Of a stretch of DNA of 42,168 nt, positions 15,765 through 23,899 are shown in pieces. The notes beneath the pieces are model-generated. The model was given only the letters and a program-made list of their open reading frames with translations. It ran no database searches and was not told the DNA's origin. Origin of the DNA: Nitrosarchaeum sp. (lineage in GTDB: Archaea > Thermoproteota > Nitrososphaeria > Nitrososphaerales > Nitrosopumilaceae); the NCBI GenBank assembly GCA_023265135.1, contig JAHFUM010000001.1:48406-90573 (forward strand), read 5' to 3'. Positions within the stretch are counted from its first letter, which is position 1. The number at the start of each line of letters is the position of its first letter. Made by a program: the position numbers and the translations under genes.

Positions 15765-18644
15765 ATGAAAATAAACTGGAAAGAAATTGAAACGAAATGG
15801 AGAGAAAAATGGAATGAAAATAAAGATTTTGAGACAGATCCAAACGACAAACCAAAAAAATTCATCACAGTAGCATATCCATATCCAAATTCACCTCAAC
15901 ACATAGGACATGGTAGAACATACACTCTGGCAGATGTTCATGCTAGGTTTTACCGAATGCAGGGATTCAATGTCTTATTTCCTATGGGATTTCATTATAC
16001 AGGAACCCCGATATTAGGAATGGCAAAAAGAGTGGAAGCAAATGACAAAGAATTGATCAATAATTTGAAAAATTTGTATGATGTTCCAGAAGAAACAATT
16101 AAAGAATTTGTTGAGCCAATTAAAATTGCAAATTACTTTCATCAGGAAATTAAAGCAGGGATGGTAGAAATGGGATATTCAATTGATTGGAGAAGAGAGT
16201 TTACTACTATTGATCCTGCTTATAGTAAGTTCATAGAATGGCAAATCAATACATTGCGGGAGAAAAATCTAATCATTCAGGGGTCTCATCCAGTAGGATG
16301 GTGTCCAAAAGATCAAAATCCAGTATCACAACATGACACACTTGGAGATGTAGAGCCAGATTTTACAGAATATATTTTGATCAAATTTAATTTTGGAGAC
16401 TATGTGATTCCAACTGCAACACTAAGACCTGAAACAATTTTTGGCGTGGTTAATCTTTGGGTAAACCCAGAGATCATTTACAAGAAGGTTACAGTGAATA
16501 ATGAAAAGTGGATTGTAAGTAAAGAATGTGCGTACAAGATGGAATTTCTAGATAAAAAAATAACATATGACGGAGAGATCAGAGGGTCAGAATTAATTGG
16601 AAAAACAGTCACAGTTCCACATAGAGGCGAGTCAATAGTGATGCTTCCAGCAAGTTTTGTCAAAAGTGAAACTGGTACAGGAATAGTAATGTCAGTTCCA
16701 GCTCATGCTCCATTTGATTATCAAGCATTGGTTGACCTAAAAAAATCAAAAATCGAGCCTGAATTATCTATTAAAGTCAATGCAATAACACCAATATCAA
16801 TTATTGAAACAGAGGGATATGGTGAAAATCCTGCAAAAGAAACAGTGGAAAAATTTGGAATTTTGAATCAAAATGATTCCAATCTAGATGATGCAACAAA
16901 GGAAGTATATGGGAAAGAATTCTATGGAGGAAAGCTCAAATCAAATACGGAGCAGTTTGCAGGAATTAAAGTAGCTTATGCCAAAGATACCATAAAAGAG
17001 TGGTTGATTAAAAACAAACATGCAGATATTTTGCTGGAATTAACAAATACGCCAGTAAAATGTCGTTGTGGATCAGAATGTGTTGTTAAAGTTCTAAACA
17101 ATCAATGGTTCTTAAATTATGGAGATAAAGATTGGAAAGAATTAGCAACAAAATGTTTTGATTCAATGAATATTTTACCACAAGAGATCAGATCAGAGTT
17201 TAACTATGTAATAGGATGGTTACGAGAAAGAGCATGTGCAAGACAACATGGATTAGGTACAAAACTTCCGTGGGACAAAGATTGGATCGTAGAGAGTTTA
17301 TCAGATTCAGTGATTTACATGGCATATTACACGATTTCAAAATTTGTTAACGATAAAACGATTGTATCTAATAGTTTAACAAAAGAGTTTTTTGATTATG
17401 TTTTTCTAGATGAAGGTGATTTAGACAAAGTTTCAGGTATTACAAAGATTTCACCAGACATAATTAACAAAATCAAAAAAGAATTTCATTATTTTTATCC
17501 TGTTGATTCAAGACATTCTGGACGAGATTTAGTACCAAATCACCTGACATTTTTTGTTTTAAATCATGTTGCCATATTTCCTCAAAGTAATTGGCCACAT
17601 GAAATTGTGGTGAATGGATCTGTTCTCATGAATGGCTCCAAAATGTCAAAGAGCATGGGGAATATCATTCCATTGAGAAAGGCAATTACAGATTATGGAG
17701 CTGACCCAATCAGATTGGCAATTATAATTTCAGCAGAGCTTTTGCAGGATGCAGATTTTAATATGGAATCAATTTCAGGCATACAAAATAAGATAGAGAC
17801 GTTATTTGAGGAATGCTCCAAGCTAAAATCAGAGAAACTAGATATACTTGAAGCAGAAGATAGATGGATTAAATCAAAAACACAGAACATGATATCTCAT
17901 GTAACTATAGCAATAGAAAAAATGAGACTGCGTGAGGCATTACATGATATTTTATTTGCATTTGAATCTGATTTAAACTGGTACATGAAACGAGTCAACG
18001 CAAAAAATAGGAAAAATATTTCAGGAATTCTTCATGAAGTTAATTCATCTCGAATTGCAATGCTTTCTCCATTTGCACCACATATTGCTGAAGAAATATG
18101 GGAAAAATTAGGTCATTTGGGAATGGTTTCAACATCTAGATGGCCAGAATTTTCTCCGAGTAATATTGATGCAACTGCTATTCAATCTGAAGAATATTTG
18201 AAATCTATAATTGATGACATTGCAAAAATTCTTAAAGTTACAAAAATTACACCACAAAAAATTACTATATACACTGCGGATTTATTCAAATCTAAAGTAT
18301 ATCATACAATTTTGGAAAAAATTGTATCAGGTCAAACAAATATGGGAATTATTATGAAAGAACTCATTTCAGATCTAGATACGCAAGAGGTTAAAAAAAA
18401 TCCAGACTTTGTACAAAAAACAATCAAAGACATATTATCAGAACCAACAGAAATTAGAAGAACTAAACTAGAATCAAAAAACTTTAATGAGAAAAATTTT
18501 CTTGTAAATGAATTAGCAGGAATCGGAAAGAGAGAATTTAACGTAGAGATACAAATTTTTTCTGAATCAGATTCAAATATCTATGATCCAAAAAACAAAG
18601 CAAAGCATGCAAGACCCTTCAAACCTGCAATACTAATTGAATAA
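15765..18644 (+). CDS. leuS: Leucyl-tRNA synthetase
   Basis: This class I synthetase of 959 residues is of the archaeal/eukaryal LeuRS type. The HIGH signature is at 46-49 (SPQHIGHGRTYT) and KMSKS at 626-630 (NGSKMSKSMGN). The CP1 editing domain lies about 170-450 (ATLRPETIFGVVNLWVNPE; GTGIVMSVPAHAPFDYQAL), and an anticodon-binding domain plus a charged C-terminal extension complete it. It begins one base after the alaS stop, so the two are almost surely co-transcribed. T-rich sequence follows the stop. Confidence 0.96.
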   Translation: MKINWKEIETKWREKWNENKDFETDPNDKPKKFITVAYPYPNSPQHIGHGRTYTLADVHARFYRMQGFNVLFPMGFHYTGTPILGMAKRVEANDKELINNLKNLYDVPEETIKEFVEPIKIANYFHQEIKAGMVEMGYSIDWRREFTTIDPAYSKFIEWQINTLREKNLIIQGSHPVGWCPKDQNPVSQHDTLGDVEPDFTEYILIKFNFGDYVIPTATLRPETIFGVVNLWVNPEIIYKKVTVNNEKWIVSKECAYKMEFLDKKITYDGEIRGSELIGKTVTVPHRGESIVMLPASFVKSETGTGIVMSVPAHAPFDYQALVDLKKSKIEPELSIKVNAITPISIIETEGYGENPAKETVEKFGILNQNDSNLDDATKEVYGKEFYGGKLKSNTEQFAGIKVAYAKDTIKEWLIKNKHADILLELTNTPVKCRCGSECVVKVLNNQWFLNYGDKDWKELATKCFDSMNILPQEIRSEFNYVIGWLRERACARQHGLGTKLPWDKDWIVESLSDSVIYMAYYTISKFVNDKTIVSNSLTKEFFDYVFLDEGDLDKVSGITKISPDIINKIKKEFHYFYPVDSRHSGRDLVPNHLTFFVLNHVAIFPQSNWPHEIVVNGSVLMNGSKMSKSMGNIIPLRKAITDYGADPIRLAIIISAELLQDADFNMESISGIQNKIETLFEECSKLKSEKLDILEAEDRWIKSKTQNMISHVTIAIEKMRLREALHDILFAFESDLNWYMKRVNAKNRKNISGILHEVNSSRIAMLSPFAPHIAEEIWEKLGHLGMVSTSRWPEFSPSNIDATAIQSEEYLKSIIDDIAKILKVTKITPQKITIYTADLFKSKVYHTILEKIVSGQTNMGIIMKELISDLDTQEVKKNPDFVQKTIKDILSEPTEIRRTKLESKNFNEKNFLVNELAGIGKREFNVEIQIFSESDSNIYDPKNKAKHARPFKPAILIE

Positions 18645-18648
18645 TTTT

Positions 18649-18867
18649 TTATTTTGAATCTTTTTTTAAGATATCAATGATTTCAGAATTGCTCTTTATC
18701 CAAGTTTTAAGATATGCATAAAATAGATTTTCCAAATCATCAACTAGACCTTCTAGTCGTGGATCTAGTCGTATATCGGTAAGTTGTTCATTAAGATGAT
18801 CCAGAATAACTTTGAGACCTTGATTGGATGTTTCAAGTTTTTTGATTGCCTCTTCAGAGTTCATCAT
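18649..18867 (-). CDS. Small helical hypothetical protein
   Basis: Seventy-two residues starting MMNSEEAIKKLETSNQGL, almost wholly helical and charged, with Leu and Ile spaced as in a short coiled coil. There is no signal or membrane segment. Function was not recognised. It ends 4 bp from the convergent leuS stop. Its start is followed upstream by the decayed nitroreductase gene. Confidence 0.6.
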   Translation of the reverse strand: MMNSEEAIKKLETSNQGLKVILDHLNEQLTDIRLDPRLEGLVDDLENLFYAYLKTWIKSNSEIIDILKKDSK

Positions 18868-18946
18868 TTCTCTAAATTGTAATGAATAATAAAGGATTTA
18901 ATTTAATATTATATCATGTGCAATTGTTCTAAAATTGAAATACACT

Positions 18947-19534
18947 TCAGAAATGATTTTCAAATACAATTTCAGATAAGGGTAATTGTCCACCTCTAGA
19001 TGAAGCAGATTTTGTTGCCTTGTCAACTATACCACCATCATGGAAATCACATGATCATTAGGTAAATGGATTAAATGAGATACTTTATCATAATCAATCC
19101 CTCCATAGAACATGAATCGTAACCCATTGATTATGCAGCCAACATTATGTCTGAGCTGCAATACCACAAGACCTCATTGCTTCATCTCTTAGAAGTTCAG
19201 ATTTGCCGTCATATGATTTTATCATAGATAAAACTAGTGCTCTTCGAGGTTCGTCAGAAATATTTATCCAGTATCTTTCAGGATTTTAAATCGACGCACA
19301 AAATAATTACTAAAGAAGATTCAGAAACTTGTTTTTGACCATATGATAATTTAGATAATTTATCTTTAAGATCTTGTTTTGTAACTATTACAAATCTCCA
19401 GTTTTGAATATTATAAGATGTGAGTGAAAGAATTGTAAATTCTAATAGTTTTGTGATTTCATTTTGTGTCATTTTATGATTTTTATCAAAACTTTTGATG
19501 GAACGTCTACTGAAAGAGCATCAAATGTATCCAT
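18947..19534 (-). pseudogene. Nitroreductase-family pseudogene (multiple frameshifts, one nonsense codon)
   Basis: Conceptual translation with frame corrections gives one colinear nitroreductase of about 195 residues: MDTFDALS, then RRSIKSFDKNHKMTQNEITK, SYNIQNWRFVIVTKQDL, PERYWINISDEPRRALVLSM, AMRSCGIAAQT, SMGYDSCSMEG, DYDKVSHLIHLPNDHV and SSRGGQLPLSEIVFENHF before a TGA. The RRSIKSF start and SYNIQNWR flavin-site motif mark the family. Lesions are visible near 19511, 19282, 19147, 19097 and 19030 (frameshifts) and at 19131-19133 (TAA, probably from CAA). Around 19282 a few residues are also missing. The gene cannot make a full protein and is the only clearly decayed gene in the housekeeping part of the window. 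Confidence 0.85.
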
Positions 19535-19654
19535 GATTGTTTGTAAATATCATCCAAATTTAATGTAAATTAAGTATTGAATTTAATTGGCTGTAGGCAT
19601 ATTTCCATTTTGGATCTAAACCCTAGAAAAATTAGCTCCAGTCATAAATGCAGA

Positions 19655-19666
19655 TAGTATATTATT
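19655..19666 (+). promoter_or_regulatory. TATA box for the geranylgeranyl-reductase-like gene
   Basis: TAGTATATTATTA lies 24-35 bp upstream of the ATG at 19690. Confidence 0.5.
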
Positions 19667-19689
19667 AGGTCAAACAGGGTTGATGATAA

Positions 19690-20700
19690 ATGAAGATTGC
19701 AGTTTGTGGGATAGGGGTTGCTGGAAGTTATCTAGTATCAAGATTGAAGGATTTTCATGAGGTAATAGGATTTGAACGAATGACTGAAGAGAAACATGAT
19801 TCAATTTGTGCATGGGGAACATGCAAACTCAAAATGATAGAGTTATGCAAAAAATCAGGTGTTGATTTTAATAATTATGTTATTCATGATGGAAAAAATT
19901 TGCATATTGAAATGAACAATAAAGAGAAATTCGATATCAGGTTACATGGGTTGTGTACTTATAACAAAATACAATTGATAAAAGATTTTGTAAGAGGATG
20001 CAAGATAAACTATGGCATAGCTCCTAAACTAGAAGAATTGGAAAAAGAATTTGATTTGATTGTTGATTGTACTGGATTTCACAGAGTTTATCTTCCAAAA
20101 TTAGAAGAAGATTTCTTTTTGCCAACTTATGAATATAAAGTAGAATACAAAGACAATGTTCCATATGATGACTTTTTAGTAAGACCTTTTGATAAAATGA
20201 CCGGTTATTTTTGGTATTTCCCATTAGGTGGAAAGTTTGCACATATTGGTGCAGGAGATTACAAGAAAAATCATGTAAAAGCTACAGATGAATTCTTAGA
20301 AAAGTATGGAGGCACAGTAGTAAAAACAGTGGGAAGACCAATCAGATTGGCAACTCCTAACATGTGTAAACCATTTTTCAAAGGAAAAGTAGTTGGAGTA
20401 GGTGAATCAATTGGAACGGTATATCCTCTGTTAGGAGAGGGAATAATTCCAAGTATGGAATGTGTGGATATTTTTGTAAAGAATTTAGGAAATAATAATG
20501 CATATGAGAAAGAAGTTTTAGAACATTTCAAGATTTATGGTAAAGTGTTCAACTTTGTTAGAAACAAGATGAAAAATAAATTTAGTTTGATAAAACAAAT
20601 TGCAGAAGTATTATCAATTTTTAGATATATGAAAAAGAATGAAGCCCGATTTGGAATGGAAATTCATATGAGAGATCTTATGAAAGTAGCCAAGGCCTAA
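19690..20700 (+). CDS. Geranylgeranyl reductase-like FAD oxidoreductase
   Basis: A flavoprotein of 336 residues with an N-terminal Rossmann dinucleotide site CGIGVAGSYL (GxGxxG, 7-12), a following acidic residue (E29 in GFERM), the substrate-domain segment YFWYFPLGGKFAHIGAGDY and the second FAD motif GKVVGVGESIGTVYPLLGEG. These match the geranylgeranyl reductase family, which saturates isoprenoid chains of archaeal lipids or quinones. It is shorter than typical digeranylgeranylglycerophospholipid reductases (about 400 residues), and the exact substrate is unknown. No signal peptide. Its TAA overlaps the stop of the convergent YkgJ-like gene by 4 bp. Confidence 0.82.
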   Translation: MKIAVCGIGVAGSYLVSRLKDFHEVIGFERMTEEKHDSICAWGTCKLKMIELCKKSGVDFNNYVIHDGKNLHIEMNNKEKFDIRLHGLCTYNKIQLIKDFVRGCKINYGIAPKLEELEKEFDLIVDCTGFHRVYLPKLEEDFFLPTYEYKVEYKDNVPYDDFLVRPFDKMTGYFWYFPLGGKFAHIGAGDYKKNHVKATDEFLEKYGGTVVKTVGRPIRLATPNMCKPFFKGKVVGVGESIGTVYPLLGEGIIPSMECVDIFVKNLGNNNAYEKEVLEHFKIYGKVFNFVRNKMKNKFSLIKQIAEVLSIFRYMKKNEARFGMEIHMRDLMKVAKA

Positions 20701-21401
20701 CCAAAACTCACAGAACCAAAATTTTCTCTCATTGTTCGACTTGATGACATATTATAATCATAAATTATTTTGGAATAATCTTTCAATTCTTGTTTCATTA
20801 ATTGTAAATCATCGGAGAGGTAAAAGCCAGGACAGTCACCTGTGAACTGATATGTTGCATGTACACGTGCCATGCCTTTTTCATTTTCAAGCCATGTAGA
20901 AAAGGGGTACAAATAGCACACTCCAGGACGATCAGGATGCATTTTACATCCACCATTTTCATCTAAGAATCTGCATGAAATATGAGTTCCATCTTCTTGT
21001 TCAGTTTCATCTGTCTTTCTTTTAAGATTAATTGTAGTCATTGTAGTTATTTGTCCAGAAGGAGCAACATCTTGCCAGGTTGTTGTGATTGTTTCATTTT
21101 TGATAAAATCAGAAGGTCTTTTGTACTTCAATCCTCTTCCAATAGTAATTAGATCGTCTGAAGTCAGGGGTAATCTACCTTGCCTGTCACAACAATTATG
21201 ACAATCGGGCCAAAAACATTTCCATAAAATATATTTCTTTTCTGATATAAGATATGGAATATGAAAAATGACATCTTTTACTTTTAATGGATAATCTGAG
21301 ACTCTAGTTATTTTTCCTAGCATAAATTTTCGTAAAATAGGATCAACATCCCAATCCTTTTGCAATATATTCAGTGATTCTTCAATTTCTTTTTGTGACA
21401 A
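20697..21401 (-). CDS. YkgJ-family cysteine-cluster protein
   Basis: A soluble protein of 234 residues with two Cys clusters: C62, C67, C70 and C71 (KCFWPDCHNCC) and C143, C152 and C162 (SCRFLDENGGCKMHPDRPGVC), plus a later Cys in GDCPGFYL. This pattern is the YkgJ/PF03692 zinc- or iron-chelating domain, often suggested to bind an Fe-S cluster; no biochemical role is established. The start is a TTG at 21401. A perfect 9-bp dyad lies between it and the divergent 21437 gene. Confidence 0.85.
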   Translation of the reverse strand: MSQKEIEESLNILQKDWDVDPILRKFMLGKITRVSDYPLKVKDVIFHIPYLISEKKYILWKCFWPDCHNCCDRQGRLPLTSDDLITIGRGLKYKRPSDFIKNETITTTWQDVAPSGQITTMTTINLKRKTDETEQEDGTHISCRFLDENGGCKMHPDRPGVCYLYPFSTWLENEKGMARVHATYQFTGDCPGFYLSDDLQLMKQELKDYSKIIYDYNMSSSRTMRENFGSVSFG

Positions 21402-21411
21402 CTATTAAGTT

Positions 21412-21434
21412 ATAACATCTTTTGCAGATGTTAT
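21412..21434. promoter_or_regulatory. 9-bp perfect dyad in a divergent promoter
   Basis: ATAACATCT and its exact reverse complement AGATGTTAT are separated by five bases (TTTGC). The dyad sits between the TTG start of the YkgJ-like gene and the ATG at 21437 of the unknown gene. It could be an operator controlling both. Confidence 0.5.
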
Positions 21435-21436
21435 TA

Positions 21437-21757
21437 ATGTTGAGTGAAAAAGGCAAGTATGCATCAGCCACTGAAAATAGACGATTTGTTTGGGCTGAAA
21501 TTGTATGGCCTTTAATTTTAGAAATTAATGATGTAGCATTTTCATTAAAACAATATCAAAAAAAACGTGACCAAGTGTGTGAAAAAGAGAATGTGAAGGT
21601 AACAGTCACATCACGTGGGTTAGTATCCTTGATGCAAAAAGGAATCTTGTTAAAAGAAGAAGATATTTACTCGATTCATTTTAGATTGATTCCATACATG
21701 AGATTAAAAGCAAATTGTGATTATGCAACAGCTATTCATGAAGTTAAGTTCAAGTGA
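21437..21757 (+). CDS. Hypothetical protein, about 106 residues
   Basis: The open frame begins with a TTG at 21422 and has ATGs at 21428 and 21437. The last is preferred because the first two lie inside the dyad and too close to the AT-rich promoter element (GTTATAAC, about 21409-21416). The protein (MLSEKGKYASATENRRFVWA...) is soluble, mixed alpha/beta, with two Cys and many basic residues. No family was recognised. It lies between the YkgJ-like gene and the tRNA. Confidence 0.6.
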   Translation: MLSEKGKYASATENRRFVWAEIVWPLILEINDVAFSLKQYQKKRDQVCEKENVKVTVTSRGLVSLMQKGILLKEEDIYSIHFRLIPYMRLKANCDYATAIHEVKFK

Positions 21758-21768
21758 TTTCAGCAAAT

Positions 21769-21779
21769 GATTATATTCT
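21769..21779 (+). promoter_or_regulatory. TATA box for tRNA-Gln
   Basis: GATTATATTCT lies about 25-35 bp before the tRNA 5' end. Confidence 0.5.
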
Positions 21780-21802
21780 AAAACATTAGAATTTGTTTTG
21801 GT

Positions 21803-21910
21803 AGCCCGATAGTCTAGCGGTCAAATAAAAAAATTTTAGATCAAGGATTCTGCCCTCTGGATCTCAAGAGTGGATAGGCGGAGACGGCAGTTCGAATCTG
21901 CCTCGGGCTA
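21803..21910 (+). tRNA. tRNA-Gln (CTG) with two introns
   Basis: Folding by eye gives acceptor AGCCCGA (21803-21809) with TCGGGCT (21903-21909) and discriminator A (21910). The D stem is GTCT/GGAT, the anticodon stem CTGCC/GGCGG, and the T arm GGCAG-TTCGAAT-CTGCC. A 20-nt insert at 21825-21844 splits the D loop: exon GGTC pairs with intron GATC, an inner TAAAA/TTTTA helix follows, and three-base bulges contain the cuts, so cleavage leaves AGCGGTCAA-GGAT. A second, 15-nt insert at 21861-21875 lies at the canonical 37/38 site, leaving loop CTCTGGA with anticodon CTG (21857-21859). The A1-U72 pair fits archaeal tRNA-Gln. The mature length would be 73 nt. Confidence 0.9.
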
Positions 21911-21922
21911 CTTGAAAAATTA

Positions 21923-22522
21923 CTATCTAGATGCTTGTGCTATTCTTTCTAATTCGTGTTTTTTCTTTACAGATGGAGCGTTTGGATCATTGGAAGCTGC
22001 CAAAATAAGCTGTTCTGCCATATGTTCCTCAATCGGTTTAGGATTAGAATATGTTGCATCTCTTATAGAATCAGCAATGAATTTCAATGCCATGTCTACT
22101 CTTCGAATTGGAGCTACATCAACAGATACATGGTACACAGTACCACCATATACAATTCTAGTTGTATCTTCATTAGGTGCAGAAAATTCGATTGCTCTAA
22201 CTAAAATCTCTACTGGGTTTTTACCAGTCTTTAATGCGATAATATCAAATGCTACTTTAACAGTGTTAAGTACTTTGGTTTTCTTACCAGTCATTCTTCC
22301 GGTGTTTTTTGCATATTTTTTACCAAAATGCATTACTTTGTTACATAATCTTTCAACTATGTTTACATCAGCTTTGTTGAATCTTTTTAGTGCTGAACGA
22401 CCAAATGTATATGGTAAAATTTGTTTTCTTAAGGAAATTGCTGTTTTTAATCCAGGATCTTTAATTTCAATATCTGACATATCCCATTTCCTAAACAATA
22501 GTAGATTCTTTGTTTCTGCCAA
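21923..22522 (-). CDS. rps7: 30S ribosomal protein S7
   Basis: S7 nucleates the 3' domain of 16S rRNA and lines the E site. The 199 residues include the S7 signature near 60-100 (CNKVMHFGKKYAKNTGRMTG; KVLNTVKVAFDIIALKTGKN) and the loop NPVEILVRAIEFSAPNEDT. It is longer than bacterial S7 at the N-terminus, as in archaea. It is the last gene of the L30e-NusA-S12-S7 unit and starts 2 bp after the S12 stop. Its end is 12 bp from the convergent tRNA-Gln. Confidence 0.96.
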   Translation of the reverse strand: MAETKNLLLFRKWDMSDIEIKDPGLKTAISLRKQILPYTFGRSALKRFNKADVNIVERLCNKVMHFGKKYAKNTGRMTGKKTKVLNTVKVAFDIIALKTGKNPVEILVRAIEFSAPNEDTTRIVYGGTVYHVSVDVAPIRRVDMALKFIADSIRDATYSNPKPIEEHMAEQLILAASNDPNAPSVKKKHELERIAQASR

Positions 22523-22524
22523 CT

Positions 22525-22962
22525 TTATCTCCTTGGTTTTTCTTTCTTTCCAGTTACTAACTCGTTAAGAGATGTGCCATTTACTTTAAAAACTTTGAAT
22601 CTAACTCCAGGAATATCTCCCATTGCACCACCTTGTGTTGCTCCCATTCCTTGAATATGTACCTCATCATGCTCATCGATAAAATTCATTGCACCGTCTC
22701 GTGGTAAGAAGGCTGTAACAGTTTTACCATTTTTTATTAATTGTACTCTAACACATTTTCTAACAGCGGAGTTTGGTTGTTTTGCTGCAATACCAACTTT
22801 TTCTAAAACAATTCCTCTTCCTTGAGGTGCACCACCAAGAGGATCTGCTTTTTTATCAATACCAAGTTTTCGTCTCTTGTAAGTAGAGATAGCCCAACGT
22901 TGTCGTTTTCTTTTTGCGACTAAAACTCTTCCAGCAAATAAGCCAAGTGGTGATTTAGTCAT
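22525..22962 (-). CDS. rps12: 30S ribosomal protein S12
   Basis: S12 belongs to the decoding centre. The 145 residues include [20 protein letters not shown] and the invariant [19 protein letters not shown], followed by [19 protein letters not shown]. The gene begins 3 bp after the NusA stop and precedes S7, the conserved archaeal/bacterial str order. Confidence 0.97.
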   Translation of the reverse strand: MTKSPLGLFAGRVLVAKRKRQRWAISTYKRRKLGIDKKADPLGGAPQGRGIVLEKVGIAAKQPNSAVRKCVRVQLIKNGKTVTAFLPRDGAMNFIDEHDEVHIQGMGATQGGAMGDIPGVRFKVFKVNGTSLNELVTGKKEKPRR

Positions 22963-22965
22963 AAC

Positions 22966-23433
22966 TTACATCTCCAGTGTTGCTTTTTCAGGACTGTTAA
23001 TGAGAACACTCGTAATATCAAAATATCGTTTTGCAAGCAATCTTGCTTTCTCAGCATTTCTACCTTCTCTTCCCACAACAATACCTTTCTTTCTTGGGTC
23101 TACCATGACTATTGCTTGTTTAGAACCATCTGTACGTGTATTTATTTTTACTTCAGAAACTAGTTTTGAGTTCAGTAGATTTGTCAAAAATTTGGCAGGA
23201 TCCTCGTCAAATTCAACCAGTTCAACATTTTTCTTTACAATATTTTGTAATGATTTAATATGAATTCCACCTTTTCCAATAGCCAGGCCCATTTTACCTG
23301 TATTTACTACAAAAATTACACGATCTTGTTTTTCATCTTCGACACAATCTCTAGCAGTTGCACCTGTAACATTTTGAAAGAGAGACATCATCCGCATTTG
23401 ATCAGTAGTAAGTTTAATTGATTGTGTCATCAT
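22966..23433 (-). CDS. nusA: NusA-like KH-domain transcription factor
   Basis: The archaeal NusA homologue consists of the two KH RNA-binding domains only. The 155 residues show two GxxG loops: GLAIGKGGIHIKSL (about 49-62) and GIVVGREGRNAEKARLL (about 117-133). It lacks the bacterial N-terminal RNAP-binding and S1 domains, as is normal for archaea. The ATGATG start allows either of two adjacent Met codons. It lies between L30e and S12, its conserved place. Confidence 0.93.
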   Translation of the reverse strand: MMTQSIKLTTDQMRMMSLFQNVTGATARDCVEDEKQDRVIFVVNTGKMGLAIGKGGIHIKSLQNIVKKNVELVEFDEDPAKFLTNLLNSKLVSEVKINTRTDGSKQAIVMVDPRKKGIVVGREGRNAEKARLLAKRYFDITSVLINSPEKATLEM

Positions 23434-23494
23434 TATTCCTTTTTACAACGAAACAAAATGAGTGTCATTTAAACTTTCATTTAATATGATTTGA

Positions 23495-23818
23495 TTATTC
23501 ATTTTTTTCCTCAGACTCTGTGTCCTTAAGAATTGATTTGATGTTTGCATCACTTAAAGAAGTAAATGAAATTGTTGAAATTCTGAATTGTAAGCCGCAT
23601 AATCTTCCTAATGCAACAGATGTTCCTTGAAAGTTCACTAATGGTATATTTTCTTTTTTTGCGTTTGATTCAATTTTTACAAACATTTCTTTTTGTACTG
23701 ATTGAGACAATACAATTAACTTCGAGTCTTTCATCGAGTTCAATACTTGTTTAGTACCCATTGTAATTTTATCCTCTTTTATTGCGTCCTTCAATATTTT
23801 TTCTAGTATCTTACTCAT
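23495..23818 (-). CDS. rpl30e: 50S ribosomal protein L30e
   Basis: This L7Ae-fold RNA-binding ribosomal protein has 107 residues from the ATG at 23818 (MSKILEKILKDAIKEDKITM). The frame opens 18 bp earlier, but the first six codons do not fit the family. Features are GTKQVLNSMKDSKLIVLSQS and the loop NFQGTSVALGRLCGLQF, the family's kink-turn recognition region. It starts the L30e-nusA-S12-S7 group and has its own TATA-like box. Confidence 0.93.
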   Translation of the reverse strand: MSKILEKILKDAIKEDKITMGTKQVLNSMKDSKLIVLSQSVQKEMFVKIESNAKKENIPLVNFQGTSVALGRLCGLQFRISTISFTSLSDANIKSILKDTESEEKNE

Positions 23819-23845
23819 GTGTGTCCTTATTGACAATTCTCTCTA

Positions 23846-23856
23846 CAGGGCTTTAT
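23846..23856 (-). promoter_or_regulatory. TATA box for rpl30e-nusA-rps12-rps7
   Basis: The minus strand reads AACCTATAAAGCC about 28-38 bp upstream of the L30e ATG. This lets the ribosomal unit be transcribed separately from the secreted-protein genes ahead of it. Confidence 0.5.
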
Positions 23857-23899
23857 AGGTTTATTGAAATTTTACCCATAAAAAAAGTCAAAAACTCAC

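Noticed and set aside
21803-21910. Reading the tRNA as tRNA-Glu (CTC)
   Set aside because: Bases CTC and CTCAA occur in the loop, but only Gln(CTG) gives a seven-base loop with the GGCGG stem closed; the A1-U72 pair also favours Gln.
21870-22568. Long plus-strand open frame of 232 codons covering the tRNA end and rps7
   Set aside because: It lies opposite rps7 and the start of rps12, begins inside the tRNA and has a composition typical of an antisense frame.
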